Shown in pieces: positions 1-11,352 of a DNA stretch of 64,000 nucleotides. The DNA is taken from positions 108,585,700 through 108,649,699 of the forward strand of contig OV050033.1 in NCBI GenBank assembly GCA_920105625.2, written 5' to 3'. The position numbers and the translations under genes were made by a program. Source of the stretch: Clusia tigrina. Taxonomy: Eukaryota > Arthropoda > Insecta > Diptera > Clusiidae. The first letter of the stretch is position 1, and each line of letters starts with the position of its first letter. The notes below the pieces were generated by a model. The model was not told the DNA's origin and searched no databases. It saw nothing but the letters and a program-made list of their open reading frames with translations.

Positions 1-163
1 TATCGCTCAAAGCTATGCTACCCTTGAGTCCCAAATCAAACACTGACAAAACTTCAAATGGCCCTAACTTCTATGCGGTACGTTCTACACCTATCCAAGT
101 TTGCAACATACAAACGCTTGTAACTTTTTACTGAAGCGTCGCAAAACCTTGAAATTTTGTAAC

Positions 164-169
164 AATAAA
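164..169 (+). other. AATAAA hexamer recurring once per monomer (representative)
   Basis: The canonical poly(A) signal hexamer occurs at monomer position 164-169 in nearly every unit on this strand, within GTAACAATAAAGTACTC. Types h and j of domain C have AATGAAGCAC instead and lack it. Whether any satellite transcript uses it is unknown. In AT-rich repeats the match could be fortuitous. Confidence 0.4.
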
Positions 170-306
170 GTACTCGAGCCTCTTGTCAATTTAAGCTATC
201 GCTCAAAGCTATGCTACCCTTGAGTCCCAAATCAAACACTGATAAAACTTCAAATGGCCCCAACTTCTATACGGTACGTCCTACACCTATCAAAGTTTGC
301 AACATA

Positions 307-312
307 CTCGTA
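307..312 (+). repeat. CTCGTA insertion defining the 202-bp monomer class (first instance)
   Basis: ACATA is followed by CTCGTA before CAAATG, where 196-bp monomers read ACATACAAATG. The same 6 bases occur in types c, h, i and j of domain C and in selected monomers of A, B and D-G. Local variants are CTCGCA, CTCGAA, CTATTA and CTCGTAAAAATG. Confidence 0.9.
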
Positions 313-783
313 CAAATGCTTGTAACTTTTTACTGGAGCGACATAAAACCTTGAAATTTTGTAACAATAAATTACTCGAGCCTCTTGTCAATTTAAGCTA
401 TCGCTCAAAGCTATGCTACCCTTGAGTCCCAAATCAAGCACTGATAAAACTTCAAATGGCCCTAACTTCTATACGGTACGTCGTACACCTATCAAAGTTG
501 GCAACATACAAATGCTTGTAATTTTTTACTGGAGCGTCATAAAACCTTGAAATTTTGTATCAATAAAGTACTCGAGCCTCTTGTCAATTTAAGCTATCGC
601 TCAAAGCTATGCTACCCTTGAGTCCCAAATCAAACACTGATGAAACTTCAAATAGCCCTAACTTCTATACGGTACGTCCTACACCTATCAAAGTTTGCAA
701 CATACAAATGCTGGTAACTTTTTACTGGAGCGTCATAAAACCTTGAAATTTTGTAACAATAAATTACTCGAGCCTCTTGTGAA

Positions 784-801
784 TTTGAGCTATCGCTCAA
801 A
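784..801. other. Perfect dyad at a monomer junction (representative)
   Basis: TTTGAGC-TATC-GCTCAAA is an inverted repeat with 7-bp arms and a 4-base centre spanning the monomer boundary. It is perfect only when the preceding monomer ends TTTGAGC, as before every type d monomer. Most other junctions read TTTAAGC, giving one arm mismatch. It could extrude as a small hairpin or serve as a protein site. Neither is shown by sequence alone. Confidence 0.6.
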
Positions 802-1182
802 GCTATGCTACCCTTGAGTCCCAAATCAAATACTGATAAATCTTCAAATGGCCCTAACTTCTATACGGTACGTCCTACACCTATCAAAGTTTGCAACATA
901 CAAATGCTTGTAACTTTTTACTGGAGCGTCATAAAATCTTGAAATTTTGTAACAATAAAGTACTCGAGCCTCTTGTCAATTTGAGCTATCGCTCAAAGCT
1001 ATGCTACCCTTAAGTCCCAAATCAAACACAGATAAATCTTCAAATGGCCCTTACTTCTATACGGTACGTTGTACACCTATCAAAGTTTGCAACATACAAA
1101 TGCTTGTAACTTTTTACTGGAGCGTCATATAACATTGAAATTTTGTAACAATAAAGTACTCGAGCCTCTTGTCAATTTAAGC

Positions 1183-1365
1183 TATCGCTCAAAGCTATGC
1201 TACCCTTGAGTCCCAAATGAAACACTGACAAAACTTCAAATGGCCCTGACTTCTATACGGTACGTCCTACACCTATCAAAGTTTGAAACATACAAACGCT
1301 TGGAGCGTCACAAAACCTGGCAATTTTGTAACAATAAAGTACTCGAGCCTCTTGTCAATTTTAGC
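1183..1365 (+). repeat. Short monomer, 183 bp (13-bp internal deletion)
   Basis: The sequence goes directly from CAAACGCTTG to GAGCGTCAC, skipping the usual TAACTTTTTACTG stretch. The monomer also carries AAATGAAACACTGAC and GTTTGAAAC. The same deletion recurs at 5486-5668 and 9596-9778, so it arose once and was copied with the HOR. Confidence 0.92.
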
Positions 1366-3723
1366 TATCGCTCAAAGCTATGCTACCCTTGAGTCCCAAA
1401 TCAAACACTGATAAAACTTCAAATGGCCCCAACTTCTATACGGTACGTCCTACACCTATCAAAGTTTGCAACATACTCGTACAAATGCTTGTAACTTTTT
1501 ACTGGAGCGACATAAAACCTTGAAATTTTGTAACAATAAAGTACTCGAGCCTCTTGTCAATTTAAGCTATCGCTCAAAGCTATGCTACCCTTGAGTCCCA
1601 AATCAAGCACTGATAAAACTTCAAATGGCCCGAACTTCTCTACGGTACGTCGTACACCTATCAAAGTTGGCAACATACAAATGATTGTAATTTTTTACTG
1701 GAGCGTCATAAAACCTTGAAATTTTGTATCAATAAAGTACTCGAGCCCCTTGTAAATTTAAGCTATCGCTCAAAGCTATGCTACCATTGAGTCCCAAATC
1801 AAACACTGATGAAACTTCAAATGGCCCTAACTTCTATACGGTACGTCCTACACCTATCAAAGTTTGCAACATACAAATGCTGGTAACTTTTTACTGGAGC
1901 GTCATAAAACCTTGAAATTTGGTAACAATAGATTACTCGAGCCTCTTGTGAATTTCAGCTATCGCTCAAAGCTATGCTACCCTTGAGTCCCAAATCAAAT
2001 ACTGATAAATCTTCAAATGGCCCTAACTTCTATACGGTACGTCCTACACAGATCAAAGTTTGCAACATACAAATGCATGTAACTTTTTACTGGAGCGTCA
2101 TAAAACCTCGAAATTTTGTAACAATAAAGTACTCGATCCTCTTGTCAATTTAAGCTATCGGTCAAAGCTATGCTACCCTTGAGTCTCAAATCAAACACTG
2201 ACAAAACTTCAATTGGCCCTAACTTCTAGACGGTACGTCCTACACAGATCAAAGTTTGCAACATACAAATGCTTGTAACTTTTTACTGGAGCGTCATAAA
2301 AGCTCGAAATTTTGTAACAATAAAGTACTCGAGCCTCTTGTCAATTTAAGCTATCGCTCAAAGCTATGCTACCCTTGAGTCCCAAATCAAACACTGACAA
2401 AACTTCAAATGGCCCTAACTTCTATACGGTACGTTCTACACCTATCAAAGTTTGCAACATACAAATGCTTGTAACTTTTTACTGGAACGTCATAAAAAAT
2501 TGAAATTTTGTAACACTAAAGTGCTCGAGCCTCTTGTCAATTTAAGCTATCGCTCAAAGCTATGCTACGCTTGAGTCCCAAATCAACCACTGACAAAACT
2601 TCAAATGGCCCTAACTTCTATACGGTACGTCATACACCTATCAAAGTTTGCAACATACAAACGCTTGTAACTTTTTACTGGAGCGTCACAAAACCTTGAA
2701 ATTTTGTAACAATAAAGTACTCGAGCCTCTTGTCAATTTAAGCTATCGCTCAAAGCTATGCTACCGTTGAGTCCCAAATCAAACACTGATAAATCTTCAA
2801 ATGGCCCTAACTTCTATACGGTACGTCCTACACCTATCAATGTTTGCAACATACAAATGCTTCTAACTTTTTACTGGAGCGTCATAAAACCTTGATATTT
2901 TGTAACAATAAAGTACTCGAGCCTCTTGTCAATTTAAGCTATCGCTCAAAGCTATGCTACCTTTGAGGCCCAAATCAAACTCTGACAAAACTTCAATTGG
3001 CCCTAACTTCTAGACGGTACGTCCTAAACAGATTAAAGTTTGCAACATACAAATGCTTGTAACTTTTTACGGGAGCGTCATAAAACCTCGAAATTTTGTA
3101 ACAATAAAGTACTAGAGCCTCATGTCAATTTAAGCTATCGCTCAAAGCTTTGCTACCCTTGAGTCCCAAATCAAACACTGATCAAACTTCAAATAGCCCT
3201 AACTTCTATACGGTACGTCTTACACCTATCAAAGTTTGCAACATACAAATGCTTGTAACTTTTTACTGGAGCGTCATAAAACCCTGAAATTTTGTAACAA
3301 TTAAGTACTCGAGCCTCTTGTCAATTTAAGCTATCGCTCAAAGCTAAGCTGCCCTTGAGTCCCAAATCAAACACTGATAAAACTTCAAATGGCCCCAACT
3401 TCTATACGGTACGTCCTACACCTATCAAAGTTTGCAACATACAAATGCTTGTAACTTTTTACTGGAGCGTCATAAAACCTTGAAATTTTGTAACAATAAA
3501 GTACTCGAGCCTCTTGTCAATTTGGGCTGTCGCTCAAAGCTATGCTACCCTTGAGTACCAAATCAAACACTGACAATACTTCAAATGTCCCTAACTTCTA
3601 TACGGTACGTCCTACACCTATCAAAGTTTGCAACATACAAATGCTTGTAACTTTTTACTGGAGCGTCATAAAACCTTGAAATTTTGTAACAATAAAGTAC
3701 TCGAGCCTCTTGTCAATTTAAGC

Positions 3724-3912
3724 TGTCGCTATGCTACCCTTAAGTCCCAAATCAAACACAGATAAATCTTCAAATGGCCCTTACTTCTATACGGTAAGTT
3801 CTACATCTATCAAAGTTTGCAACATACAAATGCTTGTAACTTTTTACTGGAGCGTCATAAAATCTTGAAATTTTGAAACAATAAATTACTCGAGCCTCTT
3901 GTCAATTTGAGC
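3724..3912 (+). repeat. Short monomer, 189 bp (start-of-monomer deletion)
   Basis: The monomer begins TGTCGCTATGCTACCC, lacking the 7 bases that normally separate the two near-copies of AGCTAT-GCT at the start of the unit. The short direct repeat (AGCTATCGCT then AGCTATGCT) gives an obvious slippage route. The equivalent monomer recurs at 7440-7628. Confidence 0.88.
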
Positions 3913-5485
3913 TATCGCTGAAAGCTATGCTCCCCCTTGAGTCCCAAATCAAACACTGATAAATCGTCAAATGGCCCTAACTTCTATACGGTACGTCCTA
4001 AACAGATCAAAGTTTGCAACATACAAACGCTTGTAACTTTTTACTGGAGCGTCACAAAACCTTGAAATTTTGTAACAATAAAGTACTCGAGCCTCTTGTC
4101 AATTTAAGCTATCGCTCAAAGCTAAGCTGCCCTTGAGTCCCAAATCAAACACTGATAAAACTTCAGATGGCCCGAACTTCTATACGGTACGTCCTACACC
4201 TATCAAAGTTTGCAACATACAAATGCTTGTAACTTTTTACTGGAGCGTCATAAAACCTTGAAATTTTGTAACAATAAAGTACTCGAGCCTCTTGTCAATT
4301 TAAGCTATCGCTCAAAGCTATGCTGCCCTTGAGTCCCAAATCAAACACTGATAAAACTTCAAATGGCCCTAACTTCTATACGGTACGTCCTACACCTATC
4401 AAAGTTTGCAGCATACAAATGCTTGTAACTTTTTACTGGAGCGTCATAAAATCTTGAAATTTTGTAACAATAAAGTACTCGAGCCTCTTGTCAATTTGAG
4501 CTGTCGCTCCAAGCTATGCTACCCTTAAGTCCCAAATCAAACACAGATAAATCTTCAAATGGCCCTTACTTCTATACGGTACGTCCTACACCTATCAAAG
4601 TTTGCAACATACTCGTACAAATGCTTGTAACTTTTTACTGGAGCGACATAAAACCTTGAAATTTTGTAACAATAAATTACTCGAGCCTCTTGTCAATTTA
4701 AGCTATCGCTCAAAGCTATGCTACCCTTGAGTCCCAAATCAAGCACTGATAAAACTTCAAATGGCCCTAACTTCTATACGGTACATCGTACACCTATCAA
4801 AGTTGGCAACATACAAATGCTTGTAATTTTTTACTGGAGCGTCATAAAACCTTGAAATTTTGTATCAATAAAGTACTCGAGCCTCTTGTCAATTTAAGCT
4901 ATCGCTCAAAGCTATGCTACCCTTGAGTCCCAAATCAAACACTGATGAAACTTCAAATAGCCCTAACTTCTATACGGTACGTCCTACACCTATCAAAGTT
5001 TGCAACATACAAATGCTGGTAACTTTTTACTGGAGCGTCATAACCTTGAAATTTTGTAACAATAAATTACTCGAGCCGCTTGTGAATTTGAGCTATCGCT
5101 CAAAGCTATGCTACCCTTGAGTCCCAAATCAAATACTGATAAATCTTCAAATGGCCCTAACTTCTATACGGTACGTCCTACACCTATCAAAGTTTGCAAC
5201 ATACAAATGCTTGTAACTTTTTACTGGAGCGTCATAAAATCTTGAAATTTTGTAACAATAAAGTACTCGAGCCTCTTGTCAATTTGAGCTATCGCTCAAA
5301 GCTATGCTACCCTTAAGTCCCAAATCAAACACAGATAAATCTTCAAATGGCCCTTACTTCTATACGGTACATTCTACACCTATCAAAGTTTGCAACATAC
5401 AAATGCTTGTAACTTTTTACTGGAGCGTCATAAAACATTGAAATTTTGTAACAATAAAGTACTCGAGCCTCTTGTCAATTTAAGC

Positions 5486-5668
5486 TATCGCTCAAAGCTA
5501 TGCTACCCTTGAGTCCCAAATGAAACACTGACAAAACTTCAAATGGCCCTGACTTCTATACGGTACGTCCTACACCTATCAAAGTTTGAAACATACAAAC
5601 GCTTGGAGCGTCACAAAACCTGGAAATTTTGTAACAATAAAGTACTCGAGCCTCTTGTCAATTTTAGC
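5486..5668 (+). repeat. Short monomer, 183 bp, copy 2 of the 13-bp deletion
   Basis: Same deletion and the same flanking private variants as 1183-1365. It occupies the same position relative to the neighbouring monomers of domain A. Confidence 0.92.
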
Positions 5669-7439
5669 TATCGCTCAAAGCTATGCTACCCTTGAGTCCC
5701 AAATCAAACACTGATAAAACTTCAAATGGCCCCAACTTCTATACGGTACGTCCTACACCTATCAAAGTTTGCAACATACTCGTACAAATGCTTGTAACTT
5801 TTTACTGGAGCGACATAAAACCTTGAAATTTTGTAACAATAAAGTACTCGAGCCTCTTGTCAATTTAAGCTATCGCTCAAAGCTATGCTACCCTTGAGTC
5901 CCAAATCAAGCACTGATAAAACTTCAAATGGCCCTAACTTCTCTACGGTACGTCGTACACCTATCAAAGTTGGCAGCATACAAATGCTTGTAATTTTTTA
6001 CTGGAGCGTCATAAAACCTTGAAATTTTGTATCAATAAAGTACTCGAGCCCCTTGTAAATTTAAGCTATCGCTCAAAGCTATGCTACCATTGAGTCCCAA
6101 ATCAAACACTGATGAAACTTCAAATGGCCCTAACTTCTATACGGTACGTCCTACACCTATCAAAGTTTGCAACATACAAATGCTGGTAACTTTTTACTGG
6201 AGCGTCATAAAACCTTGAAATTTTGAAAGAATAAATTACTCGAGCTTCTTGTCAATTTGAGCTATCGCTCAAAGCTATGCTCCCCCTTGAGTCCCAAATC
6301 AAACACTGATAAATCTTCAAATGGCCCTAACTTCTATACGGTACGTCCTACACCTATCAAAGTTTGCAACATACAAATGCTTCTAACTTTTTACTGGAGC
6401 GTCATAAAACCTTGATATTTTGTAACAATAAAGTACTCGAGCCCCTTGTCAATTTAAGCTATCGCTCAAAGCTATGCTACCCTTGAGTCCCAAATCAAAC
6501 TCTGACAAAACTTCAATTGGCCCTAACTTCTAGACGGTACGTCCTAAACAGATTAAAGTTTGCAACATACAAATGCTTGTAACTTTTTACGGGAGCGTCA
6601 TAAAACCTCGAAATTTTGTAACAATAAAGTACTAGAGCCTCATGTCAATTTAAGCTATCGCTCAAAGCTTTGCTACCCTTGAGTCCCAAATCAAACACTG
6701 ATCAAACTTCAAATAGCCCTAACTTCTATACGGTACGTCTTACACCTATCAAAGTTTGCAACATACAAATGCTTGTAACTTTTTACTGGAGCGTCATAAA
6801 ACCCTGAAATTTTGTAACAATTAAGTACTCGAGCCTCTTGTCAATTTAAGCTATCGCTCAAAGCTAAGCTGCCCTTGAGTCCCAAATCAAACACTGATAA
6901 AACTTCAAATGGCCCCAACTTCTATACGGTACGTCCTACACCTATCAAAGTTTGCAACATACAAATGCTTGTAACTTTTTACTGGAGCGTCATAAAACCT
7001 TGAAATTTTGTAACAATAAAGTACTCGAGCCTCTTGTCAATTTGGGCTGTCGCTCAAAGCTATGCTACCCTTGAGTACCAAATCAAACACTGACAATACT
7101 TCAAATGTCCCTAACTTCTATACGGTACGTCCTACACCTATCAAAGTTTGCAACATACAAATGCTTGTAACTTTTTACTGGAGCGTCATAAAACCTTGAA
7201 ATTTTGTAACAATAAAGTACTCGAGCCTCTTGTCAATTTAAGCTATCGCTCAAAGCTATGCTTCCCTTGAGTCCCAAATCAAACACTGATAAAACTTCAA
7301 ATGGCCCTAACTTCTATACGGTACGTCCTACACCTATCAAAGTTTGCAGCATACAAATGCTTGTTACTTTTTACTGGAGCGTCATAAAATCTTGAAATTT
7401 TGTAACAATAAAGTACTCGAGCCTCTTGTCAATTTGAGC

Positions 7440-7628
7440 TGTCGCTATGCTACCCTTAAGTCCCAAATCAAACACAGATAAATCTTCAAATGGCCCTTAC
7501 TTCTATACGGTAAGTTCTACACCTATCAAAGTTTGCAACATACAAATGCTTGTAACTTTTTACTGGAGCGTCATAAAATCTTGAAATTTTGAAACAATAA
7601 ATTACTCGAGCCTCTTGTCAATTTGAGC
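7440..7628 (+). repeat. Short monomer, 189 bp, second copy
   Basis: It has the same TGTCGCTATGC deletion and the same CTTAAGTCCC, CACAGATAAATC and GTAAGTTCTAC variants as 3724-3912. This is its counterpart in HOR copy 2. Confidence 0.88.
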
Positions 7629-8811
7629 TATCGCTGAAAGCTATGCTCCCCCTTGAGTCCCAAATCAAACACTGATAAATCTTCAAATGGCCCTAACTTC
7701 TATACGGTACGTCCTAAACAGATCAAAGTTTGCAACATACAAACGCTTGTAACTTTTTACTGGAGCGTCACAAAACCTTGAAATTTTGTAACAATAAAGT
7801 ACTCGAGCCTCTTGTCAATTTAAGCTATCGCTCAAAGCTAAGCTGCCCTTGAGTCCCAAATCAAACACTGATAAAACTTCAGATGGCCCGAACTTCTATA
7901 CGGTACGTCCTACACCTATCAAAGTTTGCAACATACAAATGCTTGTAACTTTTTACTGGAGCGTCATAAAACCTTGAAATTTTGTAACAATAAAGTACTC
8001 GAGCCTCTTGTCAATTTAAGCTATCGCTCATAGCTATGCTGCCCTTGAGTCCCAAATCAAACACTGATAAAACTTCAAATGGCCCTAACTTCTATACGGT
8101 ACGTCCTACACCTATCAAAGTTTGCAGCATACAAATGCTTGTAACTTTTTACTGGAGCGTCATAAAATCTTGAAATTTTGTAACAATAAAGTACTCGAAC
8201 CTCTTGTCAATTTGAGCTGTCGCTCCAAGCTATGCTACCCTTAAGTCCCAAATCAAACACAGATAAATCTTCAAATGGCCCTTACTTCTATACGGTACGT
8301 TCTACACCTATCAAAGTTTGCAACATACAAATGCTTGTAACTTTTTACTGGAGCGTCATAAAACATTGAAATTTTGTAACAATAAAGTACTCGAGCCTCT
8401 TGTCAATTTAAGCTATCGCTCAAAGCTATGCTACCCTTGAGTCCCAAATCAAACACTGACAAAACTTCAAATGGCCCTAACTTCTATGCGGTACGTCCTA
8501 CACCTATCCAAGTTTGCAACATACAAACGCTTGTAACTTTTTACTGAAGCGTCGCAAAACCTTGAAATTTTGTAACAATAAAGTACTCGAGCCTCTTGTC
8601 AATTTAAGCTATCGCTCAAAGCTATGCTACCCTTGAGTCCCAAATCAAACACTGATAAAACTTCAAATGGCCCCAACTTCTATACGGTACGTCCTACACC
8701 TATCAAAGTTTGCAACATACTCGTACAAATGCTTGTAACTTTTTACTGGAGCGACATAAAACCTTGAAATTTTGTAACAATAAATTACTCGAGCCTCTTG
8801 TCAATTTAAGC

Positions 8812-10764
8812 TATCGCTCAAAGCTATGCTACCCTTGAGTCCCAAATCAAGCACTGATAAAACTTCAAATGGCCCTAACTTCTATACGGTACATCGTACA
8901 CCTATCAAAGTTGGCAACATACAAATGCTTGTAATTTTTTACTGGAGCGTCATAAAACCTTGAAATTTTGTATCAATAAAGTACTCGAGCCTCTTGTCAA
9001 TTTAAGCTATCGCTCAAAGCTATGCTACCCTTGAGTCCCAAATCAAACACTGATGAAACTTCAAATAGCCCTAACTTCTATACGGTACGTCCTACACCTA
9101 TCAAAGTTTGCAACATACAAATGCTGGTAACTTTTTACTGGAGCGTCATAAAACCTTGAAATTTTGTAACAATAAATTACTCGAGCCTCTTGTGAATTTG
9201 AGCTATCGCTCAAAGCTATGCTACCCTTGAGTCCCAAATCAAATACTGATAAATCTTCAAATGGCCCTAACTTCTATACGGTACGTCCTACACCTATCAA
9301 AGTTTGTAACATACAAATGCTTGTAACTTTTTACTGGAGCGTCATAAAATCTTGAAATTTTGTAACAATAAAGTACTCGAGCCTCTTGTCAATTTGAGCT
9401 ATCGCTCAAAGCTATGCTACCCTTAAGTCCCAAATCAAACACAGATAAATCTTCAAATGGCCCTTACTTCTATACGGTACATTCTACACCTATCAAAGTT
9501 TGCAACATACAAATGCTTGTAACTTTTTACTGGAGCGTCATAAAATATTGAAATTTTGTAACAATAAAGTACTCGAGCCTCTTGTCAATTTAAGCTATCG
9601 CTCAAAGCTATGCTACCCTTGAGTCCCAAATGAAACACTGACAAAACTTCAAATGGCCCTGACTTCTATACGGTACGTCCTACACCTATCAAAGTTTGAA
9701 ACATACAAACGCTTGGAGCGTCACAAAACCTGGAAATTTTGTAACAATAAAGTACTCGAACCTCTTGTCAATTTTAGCTATCGCTCAAAGCTATGCTACC
9801 CTTGAGTCCCAAATCAAACACTGATAAAACTTCAAATGGCCCCAACTTCTATACGGTACGTCCTACACCTATCAAAGTTTGCAACATACTCGTACAAATG
9901 CTTGTAACTTTTTACTGGAGCGACATAAAACCTTGAAATTTTGTAACAATAAAGTACTCGAGCCTCTTGTCAATTTAAGCTATCGCTCAAAGCTATGCTA
10001 CCCTTGAGTCCCAAATCAAGCACTGATAAAACTTCAAATGGCCCTAACTTCTCTACGGTACGTCGTACACCTATCAAAGTTGGCAGCATACAAATGCTTG
10101 TAATTTTTTACTGGAGCGTCATAAAACCTTGAAATTTTGTATCAATAAAGTACTCGAGCCCCTTGTAAATTTAAGCTATCGCTCAAAGCTATGCTACCAT
10201 TGAGTCCCAAATCAAACACTGATGAAACTTCAAATGGCCCTAACTTCTATACGGTACGTCCTACACCTATCAAAGTTTGCAACATACAATTGCTGGTAAC
10301 TTTTTACTGGAGCGTCATAAAACCTTGAAATTTGGTAACAATAGATTACTCGAGCCTCTTGTGAATTTGAGCTATCGCTCAAAGCTATGCTACCCTTGAG
10401 TCCCAAATCAAATACTGATAAATCTTCAAATGGCCCTGACTTCTATACGGTACGTCCTACACAGATCAAAGTTTGCAACATACAAATGCATGTAACTTTT
10501 TACTGGAGCGTCACAAAACCTCTAAATTTTGTAACAATAAAGTACTCGATCCTCTTGTCAATTTAAGCTATCGGTCAAAGCTATGCTACCCTTGAGTCTC
10601 AAATCAAACACTGACAAAACTTCAATTGGTCCTAACTTCTAGACGGTACGTCCTACACAGATCAAAGTTTGCAACATACAAATGCTTGTAACTTTTTACT
10701 GGAGCGTCATAAAAGCTCGAAATTTTGTAACAATAAAGTACTCGAGCCTCTTGTCAATTTAAGC
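8812..10764 (+). repeat. Domain A HOR copy 3, partial (10 monomers)
   Basis: It repeats the first ten monomers of copy 1 (399-2351) in order, including the 13-bp-deleted monomer at 9596 and the TATCGGTC/TCTAGACGG monomer at 10569. It then stops and domain B monomers follow. The truncation point is therefore a domain boundary rather than a sequence gap. Confidence 0.85.
9596..9778 (+). repeat. Short monomer, 183 bp, copy 3 of the 13-bp deletion
   Basis: Third copy of the deleted monomer of domain A. The neighbours before (ATATTG variant) and after (CTCGTA with GCGACATA) correspond to those of the other two. Confidence 0.92.
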
Positions 10765-11352
10765 TATCGCTCAAAGCTATGCTACCATTGAGTCCCAAAT
10801 CAAACACTGCTAAAACTTTAAATGGCCCTAACTTCTATACGGTACGTCCTACACCTATCAAAGTTTGCAACATACAAATGCTTATAACTTTTTACTGGAG
10901 CGTCATAAAACCTTGAAATTTTGTAACAATAAAGTACTCGAGCCTCTTGTCAATTTAAGCTATCGCACAAAGCTATGCTACCCTTGAGTCCCAAATCAGA
11001 CACTGATAAAACTTCAAATGGCCCTAACTTCTATACGGTACGTCCTACACCTATCAAAGTTTGCAACATACAAATGCTTGTAACTTTTTACTGGAGCGTC
11101 ATAAAACGTTGAAATTTTGTAACAATAAAGTACTCGAGCCTCTTGTCAATTTAAGCTATCGCTCAAAGCTATGCTACCCTTGAGTCCCAAATCAAACACT
11201 GATAAAACTTCAAATGGCCCTAACTTCTATGCGGTACGTCCTACACCTATCAAAGTTTGCAACATACAAATGCTTGTAACTTTTTACTGGAGCGTCATAA
11301 AACCTTGAAATTTTGTAACAATAAAGTACTCGAGCCTCTTGTCAATTTAAGC

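Larger units (their letters stand above)
399..4703 (+). repeat. Domain A HOR copy 1 (22 monomers, 4,305 bp)
   Basis: This copy runs from the CAAGCACTGAT monomer at 399 to the next equivalent at 4704. Most of the set occurs again in copy 2 in the same order. It includes a run (1960-2939) with CACAGATC/TCTAGACGG, GTACGTTCTAC and TACGCTTGAG variants that copy 2 lacks. Its last monomer (4502-4703) begins like a CTTAAGTCCC/CACAGATAAATC monomer and ends like the CTCGTA monomer at 197, so it is a hybrid at the copy junction. Confidence 0.85.
4704..8811 (+). repeat. Domain A HOR copy 2 (21 monomers, 4,108 bp)
   Basis: This copy matches copy 1 monomer by monomer from 4704 to about 6067. It then jumps at a hybrid monomer (6067-6262, ending GAAAGAATAAATTAC, and 6263-6459) to the part of copy 1 that starts near 2940. 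An extra monomer at 7244 (ATGCTTCCC, GCAGCAT) resembles the one at 4306. The copy differs from copy 1 by a 2-bp deletion near 5040 (GCGTCATAACC), which extends a chance open frame at 4914-5120. The last two monomers, 8414 and 8610, match those at 1 and 197. Confidence 0.85.
1..10764 (+). repeat. Satellite domain A: 21-22-monomer higher-order repeat, 4.1-4.3 kb
   Basis: Fifty-five monomers form about 2.5 copies of a long HOR. Private variants recur in the same order. One series is CAAGCACTGAT with AGTTGGCAAC at 399, 4704 and 8812. A second is GATGAAAC with GCTGGTAAC at 595, 4900 and 9008. A third is a 13-bp-deleted monomer at 1183, 5486 and 9596. Only a few monomers carry CTCGTA (197, 1366, 4502, 5669, 8610, 9779), usually with GCGACATA. 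Several monomers carry CACAGATC and TCTAGACGG, variants that reappear only in domain B. The domain ends where these markers stop, at the monomer starting 10765. Confidence 0.9.
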
